Below are positions 29,841 to 40,010 of a stretch of DNA of 64,000 bases, one piece after another (the first letter of the stretch is position 1; every line of letters begins with the position of its first letter). The position numbers and the translations under genes are program-made. Below the pieces are notes generated by a model. It was given only the letters and a program-made list of their open reading frames with translations. It made no database searches and was not told the DNA's origin. Origin of the DNA: Mesostigma viride (Eukaryota > Streptophyta > Mesostigmatophyceae > Mesostigmatales > Mesostigmataceae); assembly GCA_009746045.1 (NCBI GenBank), contig RPFO01000579.1:914660-978659 (forward strand), given 5' to 3'.

Positions 29841-30917
29841 GTAGGTCCCTGCCTCCACCAATTCCGTCCAGTTGCATGCAAATAGCTCCTTCTCATGAAA
29901 CCCGGGGCTTCCCCTTTTCAGGTGCGTGTGTCGCCACTTGTTGGCATACAAGTACTGCACCTCGAAGAGCACCTTGACAGAATCCGAGAGCTTGTCGTCA
30001 CGCTGGTACAGGACGCCGATCAGCCTCACCGGGGCCCCATAAGGCTTGCCTTTGTTCACACCGTCCTCAGTCACCGAGACCTCGAGGAAGTCACCGACCG
30101 TGAACGTCTGGCCGGATAGCGCTATCCCACGAAGGCGGCACAGAGGATGGTCGTGGAAGAAGGTACTCATGTGGAAACCTGTGCGCCGGCCATCCGCAAG
30201 CACCTCGGGCCGCACATGCAGGTGGCGCGTGACATTGTGCTGGCGTAGCAGATGTTGAAGCCGGGTCTTGATGCTGCACGTGTGGGCGACGTCAGAGCCG
30301 TTAGGGAGTTCAATTCGCGTGACATGGTGCGTTGGGAGCTCCTTTTCCACCTTCCTGACCACAGGGAGTGTGAGCCGGTCGGCATCTTCCGATCGGTACT
30401 TGGGGTCTTGTCTCATGGCAGTTCTGCACAGCACGCCTTCGTCAGTCCGAGAATCGATTCGCTTATGGTATGCAAACTCCAGAAACTCCGAGTGCGACCG
30501 AAAGATCCCGTACCCAGTCTCATTTCCCTGGCCGTCTGTTGGGGCCGAAGGCACTGAGCATGGATCAGGAGCTGCCACCGTCATGCGCCCGTCTATTTTC
30601 CCCCCTGGACAATGGCTAAGTCTCCGTTGCACGGCGGGCTCCTCAACGGAGTCAGCACTATTCCCGCCGTCGCCTCCATCCCCTGATTCAGTTGCATCCA
30701 CTTCATCTGACCCAGCGTCGCGCGACAGAGCCCTCCCAGCGTCAACATCATCACCAAGTGCAGCGTTATCCACCAACTCGTCCTCAACGTCCTCATCGCA
30801 GTTGTTGATGCCAATGACGGTGTGAGCCACGGCGATGTCTTGACGCTTTCTTTGCCTGCTGAAGAGATACCGCTCAGGCATTTGTAATCGCTTCCTTCGA
30901 CGGGAATAATTAGGCAC
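29841..30917 (-). pseudogene. Transposase-like gene, exon 1 (5' part)
   Basis: It starts at ATG 30917 (MPNYSRRRKRLQMPERY). Residues 40-90 are very acidic. A region with charged residues follows. From about residue 265 a BAH-like domain is visible: GQTFTVGDFLEVSVTEDG, VRLIGVLYQRDDKL, VKVLFEVQYLY, then HEKELFACNWTELVEAGTY. BAH domains bind nucleosomes or partner proteins. The domain continues across the insertion (KRHIRVHSEEDF). No signal peptide or membrane segment is seen. The gene is divergent from the plus-strand gene at 31833, with about 0.9 kb between. Confidence 0.72.
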
Positions 30918-31296
30918 CCTGAAACCGTCCTGGTGGAGGGTCGTCCGTGCCTTTCATCATAAGGCTCAAAGACACCGACGACCAGCCATGCAGCTAAAGC
31001 CACTGTTTGAGTTCCTGTGCCGAGGGTCCTCCACTCCCTTGAGTATCCTAGTATCCAGCGTGTAGTTCTTCTTGCCTGCGTTAATTGGGCAATGAACGGT
31101 AATTCAACAAGGCGAACAAAACATTAATTCCATGCATTCGGCCTGGCCAAGTTTTGCGCTGTGCCGCCGCCACTTCACGAACCACGGTAATGACGTTTAT
31201 ATAATATAAGCCCTAACCTACTGTGATATAATGAAGTTGGTGTCACGTGAGCACAGGACCTTCAATTGCTATTCTCCAAGTGGCAGGGATTATTAG
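30918..31296. other. Intergenic region between two divergent genes
   Basis: No gene recognised. It should hold the promoters of the minus-strand transposase-like gene and the plus-strand gene, but I see no clear core promoter motif beyond AT-rich stretches (ATATAATATAAG near 31200). Confidence 0.4.
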
Positions 31297-31600
31297 GACT
31301 ATCTACTCCACACTAAGCTATGTACTCGAGTCATGACGCGGTGAGACACCCCCGTATTACATAGGAAGGAGTGACTATGTACTCCACACTATGTACTCCA
31401 AGAGTACATAGGGTGGCACACTATGTACTCCAAGAGTACATAGTCCGGAGTACATATGATCCGGGATTTCCGAATAGGGGACTGCCGACGCGGTGAGACA
31501 CGCCCGTATTACATAGGAAGGAGTGACTATTTACTCCACACTATGTACTCCAAGAGTACATAGGGTGGCACACTATGTACTCCAAGAGTACATAGTTTTT
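31297..31600. repeat. Inverted copy of the tandem-palindrome family
   Basis: The same palindrome (CTATGTACTC with CAA spacer and complement) and linker (ATCCGGGATTTCCGAATAGG, GCGGTGAGACACGCCCG) as at 7573-8375, in reverse orientation with about two units. It lies in the intergenic region of the divergent pair. Confidence 0.93.
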
Positions 31601-31832
31601 CCAATGCAGCAGCACTCCGCTATGTACTCGACTCATGACGACTGCCCGAAGCAGCTCCTCTGCGAGTGAGCCACGTAGACCGGGGCCGACGCGTCGCCTT
31701 GATTTTTGAATTTCCGAACGCGCCAGACCATACCGCTGCGTTACATTTTGCACGAGCGCACGCTTGAAAGCCTCACCAGTGCCCAGAACGCAGCACCAGT
31801 GCCCAGAACGCAGCAAAGCAGCGGAAGTGAAT

Positions 31833-33378
31833 ATGGGAAAGCGCCGGACTGACATGGCGGCACCAAAGGGTGCAGCCACAACAAAGGGCATGGTCTCGGC
31901 ACGCGAGGCCACAGCGAGAAAGAAGGCCAGGCGGGCCGACGTGGAAAAAAACGACCACTGGGGGAAGCAGGAGGCGGAGAACCTGGACTCGGAGGAGGAC
32001 TTACAAACCTCCGACGACGAGGACGACCAGGACTCGTGACGACTATGACGACGATGAGTTGGACACCACGCCTCAGAAGGGTAGGCAGGACAAGGGCTCG
32101 GGCAGCAAGGGGAAGACTAGGAAAGCTGAGGCAGGCAGCGGGGGCGCTACTCATAGCAGGCTGGACCCTAGCGGGACAGCCGCGGACGTCCGCCAACTCA
32201 AGAGCGACATGGCGAAGCAGAAAGAAATGACCGACAAGATGTATGAGATGCTTCAACAGTTACTGGACCAGGGTCGGCAGCCCCGGTCGCAGGAGGCCAC
32301 GCCCACGCAGCCGACCCGGCTTTCCAGTGCCTCAGGTCCTGAGGGGAGCCCGGCGAGCGACGCTCGCGGCTCGATCGACGCTGGCTTCGTTCCAGTCTTC
32401 GAATGGGTAAACCCCTCTGCTGTATTAGGGGAACCCTTTAAAGTGCATCATTCCGTATGGTTCTCCTTGGAGTTGTTTGGGGTGGTTATGATCTACGAAA
32501 TGCAAATGCAATCAACAGTACTTGTCACGTGTGTCGTTGCAATTCTGGTTGTGTGTTTTGTTTGGGTCTCGCAGTGGAAAAAGAAGGAGATCCAGGCTGC
32601 GTTTGACGACATGGATGGCCACTTTCTCACCCCTGAGGCCATGGACCAGGAGGATGACGGGGGGCTGTGGAAGAAGTATGTTGCCATCGTGGCGGACGTG
32701 GCCATCCAGAACAATTACATGCCAGCGGGCAGGAGGGAGGCCGCCGCCAAGCACGCAGCATCGGCAATGCGATGCCACCTGACATCAACCAGGTCCAATG
32801 CCAAGAAGCAGATTCGAAAGATGACGCTAGACAACAAGAAGTACGTTGAGGCGGCGGCAGCGCCAGCCGGCGACATCCGCTCCAAGGGGCGTAAACGCCT
32901 GGTGTATGACGTAAGTGTATGACTTATGGGGTCACTTTAATGCTCAACTAGGTTTAATGGGTGGTGGCCTGTCGAGGAACGTGTGGTCTAAAAACGATAT
33001 GGTAAAGCCTTGCTGTTCTTCCTTGTGCCCTTTGCAACATCATGCATTATATATCCATGATGTCGTATGCATTACATTCTACACTTGCTCACTGTCATGT
33101 ATGTGTGTACGCTTGCAATTGGACTTGCTCGTGGTGTCAATGCGCAGTTCCTCCTTCGCAAGTTCAAGCACTGGAACGTGGACACGATGAAGCAGCGAAA
33201 GGTCCTGATTGACCATGTCGGCCTTGTGGTAGACTCCGTGTGGGAAGCTGAGGCTGACATGAGGGCCAAATCAGCTAGCGGCCTCGTGGCGAGGAAGTTT
33301 CTGACCACCGCTGACGCAGCCAAGTTCGATGCAGACCTGGACGACCTCATTGAGGAGGAAGCACTGGACGAGTGCTGA
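31833..33378 (+). CDS. Three-exon gene, unknown charged coiled-coil-like protein
   Basis: Exons are 31833-32406, 32575-32910 and 33148-33378. The introns have clean GT-AG ends: GTAAAC...TCGCAG (32407-32574) and GTAAGT...GCGCAG (32911-33147), both phase 0. Exon 1 starts MGKRRTDMAAPKG and has an acidic run; one extra T near 32037 breaks the frame there. Allowing for it, the protein is about 379 residues. A heptad-like stretch near DVRQLKSDMAKQKEMTDKMY suggests a coiled coil. Exon 2 includes WKKKEIQAAFDDMDGHF, exon 3 LLRKFKHWNVDTMKQRK. I do not recognise the family. It could be a second gene of the transposon that encodes the divergent transposase-like protein, or an unrelated host gene. Confidence 0.62.
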
Positions 33379-33745
33379 TAAATGGCATTAGCGGAAGACA
33401 ATAATGACTATCCACAACTTGTGCACGGTATACAATGGCATCAGGCCATGCCTTGGCTGGACCCCAAGTCCAGACTTACCACCAGCTGGTAATGTTACGC
33501 TAGGTGGAACCTTGTATTATGGCAGGACCTTGAAGACATTGATGATGATACTGCCTTTGAATACTCTGTGTTTTTCTGATGTGAGCCAATGATGCTATGT
33601 GTTTTATCATGGTGGGCCGCACCTTGTCTTTTACACTTACACTTATGGTTCTCTGAATAAATTATTTTAATATCATATGTATGTGCATAATAAATTGTTA
33701 GAGACTGTCTACATCAAATCCTGCATTTTGAGATCCATACCCAAG
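33379..33745. other. Probable 3' UTR and intergenic sequence
   Basis: AT-rich sequence after the stop codon, containing AATAAATTATTT near 33656 and a second AATAAA-like stretch near 33688, possible polyadenylation region. No further frame. Confidence 0.4.
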
Positions 33746-34474
33746 ACGGTAACTAGTTATGGGTTTGGTTACTGGGCCATAACCATGGCAGTAACCAGGC
33801 CTGTTTACGGGGCAATAACTAGTAGTGGTTACTGGCCTGGTTACGGGCCAGTAACCAGGCCCGTAACCTGCCCCAGTACATAATACCGGACCAGTAACCA
33901 TGGCAATAACCAGGACCGTTTACGGCGCCGTAACTAGTAATGGTTACTGGCCAGGTTACGGGCCCGTAACCAGGACAGTAGCCATACCCGAGACTGGCCC
34001 GTAACCTATGCTGATGCCAAATACCGGACCCGTAACCATGCCAGTAACCATGCCCGTTTACGGGTCAGTTACTTGTACAGGTTACGGGCCAGTTACCGGT
34101 CCCGTAACCAGGCCAGTAACCCATCCCGGTTATCAGAACTGGTCCCGTAACCATGCCGGTAACCCATCCCGGTTTTCAGAACTGGTCCCGTAACCATGTC
34201 AGTTTACCGCCCGGTAACTTCTACTTGGGCCGTAACCATGCCCGTAACCCAGTAAGGTTACGGGCATGGTTACGGCTCCGGTAAAAGTTACCGCCTAGTA
34301 AACGTTCCGGTAACTATTACCGCCCGGTAACCATTACCGGCCGGTATTTAGTCTGTCGCGTTTAAGGTTACGGGCCGGTAACCTGGCCGGTAACCTTAAA
34401 CGTACATGGTTACCGGCCGGTAACCGCCCCGGTAACCTCAACCGGGGCGTTTACGCCCCGTAAAATTAACTCCT
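33746..34474. repeat. GGTTACCGGC/GTAACC palindromic satellite
   Basis: Some 700 bp of irregular repeats of GTTACGGGCC and its complement GTAACC, roughly 10-14 bp apart, with inverted pairs such as GGTTACCGGCCGGTAACC. It ends where the Gypsy B gag sequence begins, so it marks the 5' truncation point of that element. Confidence 0.9.
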
Positions 34475-35298
34475 AGTGCACCCCGTACCGCGAGTTCCTG
34501 TCCAAGTTTGAGTCCAGTGCCGCCTACCTGACAGACATGACCTGGTACGAGTACAAGATCAGGTTCATCGAGGCACTCAGTCCCGAGCTGCAGGACGAGG
34601 TACTGAAGCACTACGCCGAGGTTCCTTGGGAGGAGTGGGACATCTTGAATATCCAGAGATATCTTCTGCAGGTGGCCGACGTGGTGACTCGCGGGCGCGC
34701 ACCCTCAGTGCGCCGTTTCTTCAGGCCAGCGCCCCCGCGACGGGTGAATCAGATGTACTCCACTGAGTTCGCCGGCGAGGAGGAGGACGAGTACCTCGAC
34801 GACCCTGATGATGGCTACACTGACCAGGGTGTCAACGCGATCGACGCTAGCAAGGCGCGGTGCTTCATGTGCAGTGAGGTGGGACACCTCAAGCGCGACT
34901 GCCCCAAGCTCCGGGGCAAGCACGCCAGTCGTGGTGCAGGGGATATGGAACCCAGCGCTCGCTTCTCCGGTCCAGCCTTCGGCAGCCGCCCCGACTCCTC
35001 CGGTCCCCGGGACCGACCCCGCAACGCGGGTGAGCGTGCGGCTCGCCTGCAGCATGCCAGACAGGTCCCGACTCAGTACCAGCAGCCGCGACCACCCGCG
35101 ACCAGCTCTACCAAGGGTGTGTTGCGCGCGGTCAACGAGATTGAGGTGCGGCGACAGTCCTCCTCTTCCGGCCAGACGCACGCCGTGGCTGGCTACGAGT
35201 ATGACGACGAGGAGGAGGCTGACGAAGAGGAGGAGGGGGGGGAAGAGGGCGGGCGGTCGGGCGAGGCGGCCTCCCGTCCCACCGCTCCTCGGGAGTAG
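34475..35298 (+). pseudogene. Gypsy B gag, 3' part
   Basis: The open frame runs back from ATG 34537 to the satellite border (YREFLSKFES), so this is a truncated gag and not a new start. It contains the end of the capsid region, MYSTEFAGEEEDEYLDD, and a zinc knuckle CFMCSEVGHLKRDC (CX2CX4HX4C). It ends in a poly-acidic EEE/DDE run at TAG 35296-35298. pol follows in the -1 relative frame. Confidence 0.88.
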
Positions 35299-35303
35299 TA
35301 GCC

Positions 35304-35822
35304 TTGCCCGTGGGCTTGGGCCCCGGGGTAGGGGATAGGGTAGAAAAATCAGAGGGTAGTCCAGACGCGGAGTCAACTAGAGTAGAGGTAGACGTCAACA
35401 ACGTGGCCTCAGACGCATCCACTCCACCGGCGGCGCGTGCATCTCAAGGAGGCTCGCGACATTTGTTTCTTTTCAGTGGAGGGTTACTGGTTCCTCCCAC
35501 CGTCCTTGATCCGTATTTGAAGGAGAAAACGGTCATGGACGTGAAGTTTCTGGTCGACACCGGTGCCTCCACGTCCTTCATCAACGAGGCCCTGGTGCGC
35601 CGGCTGGGCCTGGTACCACGACCACACACCACGGCAGTGTACGTCACCTACTCGGACGGCCGGCGACACCAATCGCCGGGCCTATCAGACATCAAGGGTG
35701 TGCTGCAGGGCACGCCGGTGGACCTGGTGGCGACTAGTGCGCCGCTGGGCGCTGCCGACATCATCATTGGAGTGGACTGGTTGGACAAGCAGGATGTGGA
35801 CATCAGTGTGCGCCGACGGGTA
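35304..35822 (+). pseudogene. Gypsy B protease, cut by the TIR element
   Basis: Retropepsin: VKFLVDTGASTSFINEALVR holds the catalytic Asp, and IIIGVDW the flap-partner motif. Coding ends at 35822, where the TA target of the TIR element lies. The segment after the insertion begins IVWFPDGSFW, matching Gypsy A VIWFPDSSYW. Simple removal of the element with one TA leaves a one-base frame offset. Confidence 0.88.
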
Positions 35823-36530
35823 CAGTACCAACCCGCGGTAACGCAACTAGTTACGCAACTAATCAAAAAAAATTAAATGACGTATTTATATGAAGGAAGT
35901 GTAGGGCTACCCAACGCCACCTTCCGTTGCGTAAAAGCTTATGTCTACAGAAAGATACGGGGTCAGGAAGAATCGCCATAGCCAGTTCCGCAAAAGGCAC
36001 TCACCGATTTTGCGGTTCCGCAACGAGGGAGAAACGCAACAAACATGGGGTACCCTCGATGTAGGGGCCAATAATGAACTGACGCGTTGCGGTTAAAAAG
36101 GATGCGGCGGAAGTCAGAAGTCTGAAATTGATCGATCCTCAGTTGTTACGTCTGGCTTCCTCGTATTTACGAAAGGTGCGTAAGGGCTGCCACCGGTACG
36201 TACAGTACGTAGTACCAGGTCCGCCATGGCATATCGACGTGTTAAAATTTGGCATACACGCCAAAATTAATTTTGCCCGACAGGCTCATGAAATATAATG
36301 TGTTCGCTTGGACTGTTTATATGTACTGAAAGCATAGCATCATTGACGATGGCTTGTGCGAAATCCTCACATTAATATGTAAAGTACTAATCGTGGATCG
36401 GACGTGCATAACGTGCATGTACCAAAAAATTTGTGGGCGCGGTGTACGTATTTTTCACACTTGATCATCGTGAACCGGCGTGTACCCTCGTCCGGCGCAC
36501 GCATTACATACTACATACACGTGTACGTAC

Positions 36531-36622
36531 GACAGGACAACAGCTATCTATCAATGATGATAGATAGCTGTTTGTCCTGTCGGTCATTGATAGATAGCTG
36601 TTGTCCTGTCGGAGATAGTACA
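36531..36622. repeat. Palindrome cluster with ATAGATAGCTG
   Basis: GACAGGACAACAGCTATCTA is followed by its complement (TAGATAGCTGTTTGTCCTGT) and by a second partial copy, so more than one hairpin can form. Confidence 0.85.
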
Positions 36623-36814
36623 ACAATTACAATACATTATCACTTGATCTTAGCTTGCAATTTATAAACATTAAATCATCATTTTTAAAAGGAACAAATA
36701 TAATTGATCATCCACAAGTCCGCCTGTAAGTGGGTGCACACGGGTGTACACTACGGGTGTACACAGGTGTACACGCCGGGTGTATTATGTAGTAGAAACA
36801 GCCCGGTACATGCT

Positions 36815-37080
36815 CTACTACCAGTCTGCCACACGCTAAGTGTCGTTGGTATGTAGCTAGTGGCGTGACCCACAACGTCGTTGTGGGTCACGCTCCACTT
36901 CGGTCTACTGCCACACGCCGTGTCGGCGCTTGGTATCTACATCTATGTGGTGGCGTGACCCACAACGTCGTTGTGGGTCACGCTCCACTTCGGTCTATGT
37001 ACTGCCATGCCACACGCTAAGTGTCGGCGCTTGGTATGTAAGCTTACTGTATTTAGTCATTTTAGTGGCGTGATCCACAA
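36815..37080. repeat. Repeats containing CGTGACCCACAACG palindrome
   Basis: Two and a half units of roughly 105 bp. Each has the perfect palindrome CGTGACCCACAACG + TCGTTGTGGGTCACG region and a CACGCTAAGTGTCGGCGCTT segment. Non-coding. Confidence 0.85.
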
Positions 37081-37170
37081 CGAAGCCGATACATGTGTAC
37101 CCTCATCTGACACTTATGTACTAATACCGTCTCTGACACATATGTAAGTACTAATAATGCCGTCTCCCAA

Positions 37171-37590
37171 GGTACGCAATCTACCGACTTGCGTGCTCAA
37201 GGGGCCGGTTTTCCCCCGGGTGCGCACTTCTCAGAATCGCACGACCACACCGCGCGCAACCTGGAGTGTGCGTTTGAAAGAAAACAATGCCATTTCCAAA
37301 GGTGTAGGTACGCAATCTATCGACTTTACTAGGGAGTGCGTAACTAGGGAGTGCGCAAGGGGCCGGTTTCCCCCCGGGTGCGCACTTCTCAGAATCGCAC
37401 AACCACACCGCGCGCAACCTGGAGTGTGCGTTTGAAAGAAAACAATGCCATTTCCAAAGGTGTAGGTACGCAATCTATCGACTTTACTAGGGAGTGCGTA
37501 ACTAGGGAGTGCGCAAGGGGCCGGTTTCCCCCCGGGTGCGCACTTCTCAGAATCGCACGACCACACCGTGCAACCTGAAGTGCGTGAATT
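37171..37590. repeat. 158-bp tandem repeat, about 2.6 copies
   Basis: The unit starts GTACGCAATCTA and contains GGGGCCGGTTTCCCCCCGGG and GAAAGAAAACAATGCC. The first copy has an internal deletion (period 136), the next has period 158. Frames through it are repeat artefacts. Confidence 0.9.
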
Positions 37591-38429
37591 GGCACCGTGC
37601 GCGTTTCGGAAATGCACGACTTAGCCATGGCGGCTTTGCACCCGTGCTTGCAATTTACTGTACGTTTGCGGACGAATTTCCCGGCCAAACTCAGGAAATA
37701 GAGCTTATACGTCCCAAATATGATTCGGATCAATTTTTAGCTCGCGGGGATGCGATTTACCACGTGCCGTCAGTGTTCTTGCTGGGAAAAACTGCGATCA
37801 GGCAGGTTCGACGGAATTGATTACTACAAGTGCTTTACGGCGCAACCCGGCGGGTGTCTAGGTTTATTTAATTACTTGTTATCATGCATCGTCGTTGAAT
37901 ATAGGCAGCGGCAGTAAAGATTTGACGATTTTGACCACTCTGTCACATCACAGCTTGTGTGCCGCAAAGTGCCGCTTTTGCGGGCACTGCCTGGGCCAAG
38001 GTAACGTTAGCCATGCAAGGTATGGCTGGTTTATCGTTCCCCCATGGTTTCCTGACGTTTGTAAATGAATTTAATCTTGTGAGGCGTTGTCACTTTTCAG
38101 CCTTGATGATCTTTCTCGACCGTTGCCTGGCCCTCTCTAAAGCCCTCTTTTTTTACCATGCAAATGCCACACCATGGTGTGGTAGTGCATGTTTCTAACG
38201 CTAAATGCGTTGAATAACATTCATAGATGTAATTTATTCTTTTGCTACGTTCATATTGCGTGATTGTTTGGCCATGGGCTGCTTCAAGGGTGCTTTCAAG
38301 CTTATACGGGTGATAGAAAATCTTGGTGACAAACCATGGGCATAATGTGCCAGTCAGTATGCTGGCCATGTCATGTCAAAATAAACAGTTTAGCCAGGAG
38401 GAGGAGGATTATAAGATGCTGAGCTGGGC

Positions 38430-38640
38430 TTACAACTGTTTAGGGTTTAGGGTTGTGATGGTTGGATGGTTGGGGGCTGCAGCTAGCGTGCGTGGATAAA
38501 TAGTGGTTGGATGGTGAGGATTTGCTGCCATGTGTGCATGGATGGTGGTGGGATGGTGGGGGGTTGCAGCCATGCATGCGTGGATGGTGGTGGGATGGTG
38601 GGGGGGTGCAGCCATGCGTGCATGGATGGTGGTTGCACCT
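38430..38640 (-). repeat. Minisatellite, left block (inverted)
   Basis: About four units of ATGGATGGTGGTGGGATGG type, roughly 38 bp. It is the reverse complement of the array at 39240-40010, so the two blocks form an inverted pair around the GAATT array. Confidence 0.85.
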
Positions 38641-38695
38641 GCCCATTGTTCATGATCCAGGAAATTTACGGCTAGACTATGCGAAGTTGAATTGA

Positions 38696-39150
38696 ATTAT
38701 TTAAATTGAATAGAATTGAATTGAACTGAACTGACTTGAATTGAATTGAATTGAATTGAATTGAATTGAATTGAATTGAATTGAATTGAATTGAATTGAA
38801 TTGAATTGAATTGAATTGAATTGAATTGAATTGAATTGAATTGAATTGAATTGAATTGAATTGAATTGAATTGAATTGAATTGAATTGAATTGAATTGAA
38901 TTGAATTGAATTGAATTGAATTGAATTGAATTGAATTGAATTGAATTGAATTGAATTGAATTGAATTGAATTGAATTGAATTGAATTGAATTGAATTGAA
39001 TTGAATTGAATTGAATTGAATTGAATTGAATTGAATTGATTGAATTGAATTGTCAATTGAATTGTCAATTGAGTTGTCAATTGAATTGTCAATTGAATTG
39101 TCAATTGAATTGTCAATTGAATTGTCAATTGTCAATTGTCAATTGAACTA
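38696..39150. repeat. (TTGAA)n microsatellite
   Basis: A nearly pure pentanucleotide array of about 320 bp, then a TTGAATTGTCAA-type higher-order variant to about 39150. It yields long spurious frames (NSIQF). Confidence 0.95.
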
Positions 39151-39239
39151 AATTTCGTCTCATTTAATCAGTAAGCTTACTTTAATCCATTAATTATAAT
39201 CCATGACTTAGAAGTATCAAGAAGTCCCTACATCCCCAC

Positions 39240-40010
39240 CATCAAGGACTCCCTACACCCCCATCATCCAACTACCATCCACGCACGCATGGCTGCAACC
39301 CCCCACTATCAAACCATCATCCACGCACACATGGCTGCAGCCCACCACCATCAAACAACCATTAATGCATGCATGGCAGCAAAACCTCACCATCCAACCA
39401 CCATCCACGCATGCATGGCTGCACCCCCCACCATCCAACCACCATCCACGCACACATGGCTGCAACCCCCCATCTTCCAACCACCATCCACGCACACATG
39501 GCTGCAACCCCCCACCATCAAACCACCATCGGCACGCATGCATGGCAGCAAAACCTCACCATCCAACCACCATCCACGCATGCATGGCTGAACCCCCACA
39601 ATCCAACCACCATCCACGCACAACACATGGCTGCAACCCCCCACCATCCAACCATCATCCACGCACACATGGCTGCAGCCCACCACCATCAAACAACCAT
39701 TAGTGCATGCATGGCAGCAAAACCTCACCATCCAACCACCATCCACGCATGCATGGCTGAACCCCCCACAATCCAACCACCATCCACGCACAACACATGG
39801 CTGCAACCCCCCACCATCCAACCATCATCCACGCACACATGGCTGCAGCCCACCACCATCAAACAACCATTAGTGCATGCATGGCAGCAATCCCTCGCCA
39901 TCCAACCACCATCCACACACGCATTGCTGCAGCCCCCCACCATTCAAGCACCATCCACGCACATACGCCATCACCTCCTACAGTAATGTCCAACCACCAT
40001 CCACAAAGCA
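39240..40010 (+). repeat. 38-bp minisatellite, right block
   Basis: About twenty units of CCAACCACCATCCACGCACA + CATGGCTGCAACCCCCCA with length variants. Higher-order repeats of about 180 bp are visible between 39535 and 39890. Confidence 0.92.

Larger units (their letters stand above)
14288..30917 (-). pseudogene. Large transposase-like gene with BAH-like domain, split by two TEs
   Basis: Six coding blocks on the minus strand form one gene: 30917-29841, 28564-27840, 27490-27060, 26836-26673, 15844-15619 and 15264-14288. Three GT-AG introns are inferred, each with compatible phase, and two insertions are excised with one target copy each. The total is exactly 3,600 nt, 1,199 codons plus stop. 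Features in order are an acidic N-terminus, a BAH-like fold, a first acidic motif (VLWMDSF), a CGFC finger-like pair, FPIEIFHLLCLGIIK (resembling the D-x-x-H region of CACTA/Plavaka-type transposases, with Glu for Asp), then a HAFERDHGII block and a second BAH-like segment. It lies within two younger insertions and cannot now encode one protein unless they are removed. Family assignment is inference. Confidence 0.72.

Noticed and set aside
38697-39135. Long minus-strand frames of NSIQF/FNSIQ type
   Set aside because: Pure translation of the TTGAA microsatellite.
39289-39986. Frames of HHPTTIHAHMAA type in the minisatellite
   Set aside because: All reading frames are open because the unit lacks stops; they follow repeat length changes, not codon structure.
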